Source: Streptomyces asiaticus (lineage in GTDB: Bacteria; Actinomycetota; Actinomycetes; Streptomycetales; Streptomycetaceae). Taken from it: a stretch of DNA of 64,000 nt. Positions 62,327 through 64,000 of the stretch are shown one piece after another. The stretch is from NCBI RefSeq assembly GCF_018138715.1, contig NZ_JAGSHX010000006.1, positions 2,418,001 through 2,482,000 on the forward strand, read 5' to 3'. The translations under genes and the position numbers were made by a program. The notes beneath the pieces were generated by a model. It was not told the DNA's origin and made no database searches. It saw only the letters and a program-made list of their open reading frames with translations. The first letter of the stretch is position 1, and each line of letters opens with the position of its first letter.

Positions 62327-64000
62327 GTGCAGGGACGTTTCAAGAGGGATGGTATGGGGGCTCCCCAGGCCCGCCAGGGCCGAGGGGAAGCTTCGGCGGA
62401 CCCGGAGCCGCGCGGCGCGGCCGACCGCGGCTCCTCGCCCCAGCGCGCCCAGGGAAGCAACGGCAGGACGCTGAGCGATCAGGGCCCCGAGGCCGGTACG
62501 CAGAGCGCCACCCGGGTCAGTGCGCCCAGCGGCGGCGGTGGCGGCGGAGATGCCACGGAGCCGCCGGTCAAGGCGAAGCCCTCCGGCCCCACCGGGCCCG
62601 GCAATCGCATGGCCCTGCGCAACTGGCGCATCAGCACCCGACTGGTCTCCCTGCTCGCACTCCCGGTGGTCGCCGCGACCACGCTGGGGGCGCTGCGCAT
62701 CGAGGGCTCGCTGGACAACATCCAGCAGCTGGACCAGATGAAGCTGCTCACCGAGATGACGCAGCAGGCCACCCAGCTGGCCAGCGCGCTCCAGGAGGAG
62801 CGCGACAAGTCGGCGGGTCCGCTGGCGGGCAAGGGCAACGACAAGGACGACCGGGTCGTCTCCACGCGTGAGGACACCAACCGCGCGATCACGGCGTTCC
62901 GCGAGGCCACCCACCAGATCGACCCCGGTGACCAGTCGCTGGCCGGTGTGCAGTCCACGCTCGTCAACATCGACCGTCAGCTCGGCAAGATCAACGAGGT
63001 CCGGGACACGGCCTACGACAACAGCCAGTACTACTCGCTGACGGTCCAGAACTACAACGAGCTGATCAACTCGTTGCTGTCGCTCTCCCAGGACATGGCG
63101 CAGGCGACCAGCAACCGCGCGATGATCAACAACACCCGCGCGCTCGCCACCTTCTCCTCCGCGAAGGAGTACGCCTCCATCCAGCGCGCGCTCATCAGCG
63201 CCGCTCTCGCCGACCCCAAGGGCGCCGACTTCTCCGCCAACGACCGCCGCTTCGCCAGGACCGCGGTGGACAAGGAGAACGAGGCGCTCGGCCGCTTCAA
63301 GCAGATCCGCCAGGGCAACTCCGAGGACCTGCTCGAACCGCTGGACAGCCGCCCCGACATCAAGGCGGCGACCATGTACGCCGACCGCGCGGTGCGTGAC
63401 CCCGAGGGGCTCAAGGCGGAGAAGCGGACCGATCTTGACTGGTACGACCAGGACAGTATCAAGATCGAAGAGATGGGCAAGATCGAGGAAACGCTGCTCA
63501 GCGAGATGCAGCAGAAGGCTCGTGAGCTCCGTGACTCCGCCCAGCAGGACGCGATCCTCAACGGTGCGCTGATCCTGCTGGTCCTCGGCGTCTCCCTGGT
63601 CGGCGCCTTCGTCGTCGCCCGCTCCATGGTCCGCTCGCTGCGCCGTCTCCAGGACACCGCGCAGGAGGTCTCCCAGAAGCGGCTGCCCGAACTGGTCAAG
63701 CAGCTCTCGGAGTCCGACCCGCAGGATGTGGACACCTCCGTCGAGTCCGTCGGTGTGCACAGCCGGGACGAGATCGGAAAGGTGGCCGCGGCCTTCGACG
63801 ACGTGCACCGCGAGGCGGTCCGGCTCGCCGCCGAGCAGGCGCTGCTGCGGGGCAACGTCAACGCGATGTTCACCAACCTCTCGCGCCGCAGCCAGGGCCT
63901 CATCCAGCGCCAGCTCTCGCTCATCTCCGAGCTGGAGAGCCGCGAGGCCGACCCGGACCAGCTCTCCTCGCTGTTCAAGCTGGACCACCTCGCCACCCGT
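62327..64000 (+). CDS. cvnA: Conservon sensor histidine kinase CvnA-like, 5' part
   Basis: The gene runs off the right edge. From the GTG at 62327 it reads VQGRFKRDG. A disordered Gly/Pro/Ser linker of about 90 residues precedes a membrane segment (STRLVSLLALPVVAATTLG). An extracellular nitrate/nitrite-sensing-type domain follows (about 115-400, with QLASALQEERDKSAG), then a second membrane segment (AILNGALILLVLGVSLVGA) and a HAMP-like region (RSMVRSLRRLQDTAQEVSQ). The order matches CvnA, the sensor of streptomycete conservons that couple a kinase to a small GTPase. The kinase domain is outside the window. An ATG at 62354 is an alternative start. Confidence 0.88.
   Translation, partial: MQGRFKRDGMGAPQARQGRGEASADPEPRGAADRGSSPQRAQGSNGRTLSDQGPEAGTQSATRVSAPSGGGGGGDATEPPVKAKPSGPTGPGNRMALRNWRISTRLVSLLALPVVAATTLGALRIEGSLDNIQQLDQMKLLTEMTQQATQLASALQEERDKSAGPLAGKGNDKDDRVVSTREDTNRAITAFREATHQIDPGDQSLAGVQSTLVNIDRQLGKINEVRDTAYDNSQYYSLTVQNYNELINSLLSLSQDMAQATSNRAMINNTRALATFSSAKEYASIQRALISAALADPKGADFSANDRRFARTAVDKENEALGRFKQIRQGNSEDLLEPLDSRPDIKAATMYADRAVRDPEGLKAEKRTDLDWYDQDSIKIEEMGKIEETLLSEMQQKARELRDSAQQDAILNGALILLVLGVSLVGAFVVARSMVRSLRRLQDTAQEVSQKRLPELVKQLSESDPQDVDTSVESVGVHSRDEIGKVAAAFDDVHREAVRLAAEQALLRGNVNAMFTNLSRRSQGLIQRQLSLISELESREADPDQLSSLFKLDHLATR

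Noticed and set aside
62327..64000. Assigning this gene as a nitrate sensor
   Set aside because: The extracellular fold resembles nitrate-sensing domains, but the overall order matches conservon sensor kinases, whose ligand is unknown.

Overview
The window is core-chromosome DNA of a high-GC actinomycete, almost certainly a Streptomyces. Base composition is about 70% or more G+C, GTG starts are common, and gene order and protein sequences match the well-known streptomycete block that runs from the signal peptidase cluster through ffh, glnD-glnK-amtB, nsdA, ftsY, glcP, smc, rnc, recG, thiL, ddl, leuCD and gltX to the first conservon. I see no prophage, transposase, CRISPR array or biosynthetic gene cluster. 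The species cannot be named from sequence alone.

Region 1 (1-8650, all minus strand) is a translation and export operon: a SprT-like metalloprotease, rpsP, khpA, rimM, trmD, rplS, four consecutive type I signal peptidases (sipW, sipX, sipY, sipZ), a NUDIX hydrolase, a DUF2469 protein and the start of a YraN nuclease-like gene. Region 2 (8825-19510) holds an archaeal/eukaryal-type prolyl-tRNA synthetase, a SAM methyltransferase, ffh, and the nitrogen cluster amtB-glnK-glnD behind GlnR-like sites, followed by the developmental repressor nsdA. Region 3 (19960-33600) holds a prim-pol domain protein, ftsY, a NarL-type two-component pair with a small secreted protein in front, a flavin monooxygenase, the glucose permease glcP, and smc, whose hinge carries a very unusual insertion of about 330 residues. 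Region 4 (33960-45890) holds acylphosphatase, a secreted CAP-domain protein, an HxlR regulator, and the run mutM-rnc-rpmF-yceD-DivIVA-like-coaD-rsmD-recG-DAK phosphatase with divergent rpmB. Region 5 (45975-58400) holds thiD, thiL, an Lrp half-protein, a DUF3515 lipoprotein, ddl, gpsA, a PlsC-type acyltransferase, cofC with a fused C-terminal domain, hupS, leuCD with divergent ndgR, and a MerR regulator with two tandem operators. Region 6 (58469-64000) holds five tRNA genes (three Glu, two Gln) beside gltX, a fumarylacetoacetate hydrolase, a small unknown protein and the start of a conservon sensor kinase (cvnA).

Two themes stand out. First, smc carries a 1-kb, in-frame, repeat-rich Pro/Ala/Gly insertion in the middle of its hinge domain; without it the protein would have the usual length. 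Second, at least six genes (DUF2469, proS, a CAP-domain gene, thiL, cofC, gltX) end inside a short tandem duplication that copies the stop codon and the bases around it downstream of the gene, with a different unit at each locus. RimM also has a repeat-expanded C-terminus and the DivIVA-like protein has a CAA/CAG glutamine tract. Together they suggest a genome with active minisatellite-type expansion, preferentially retained at gene ends and in disordered segments. Coordinates of alternative starts are argued entry by entry.
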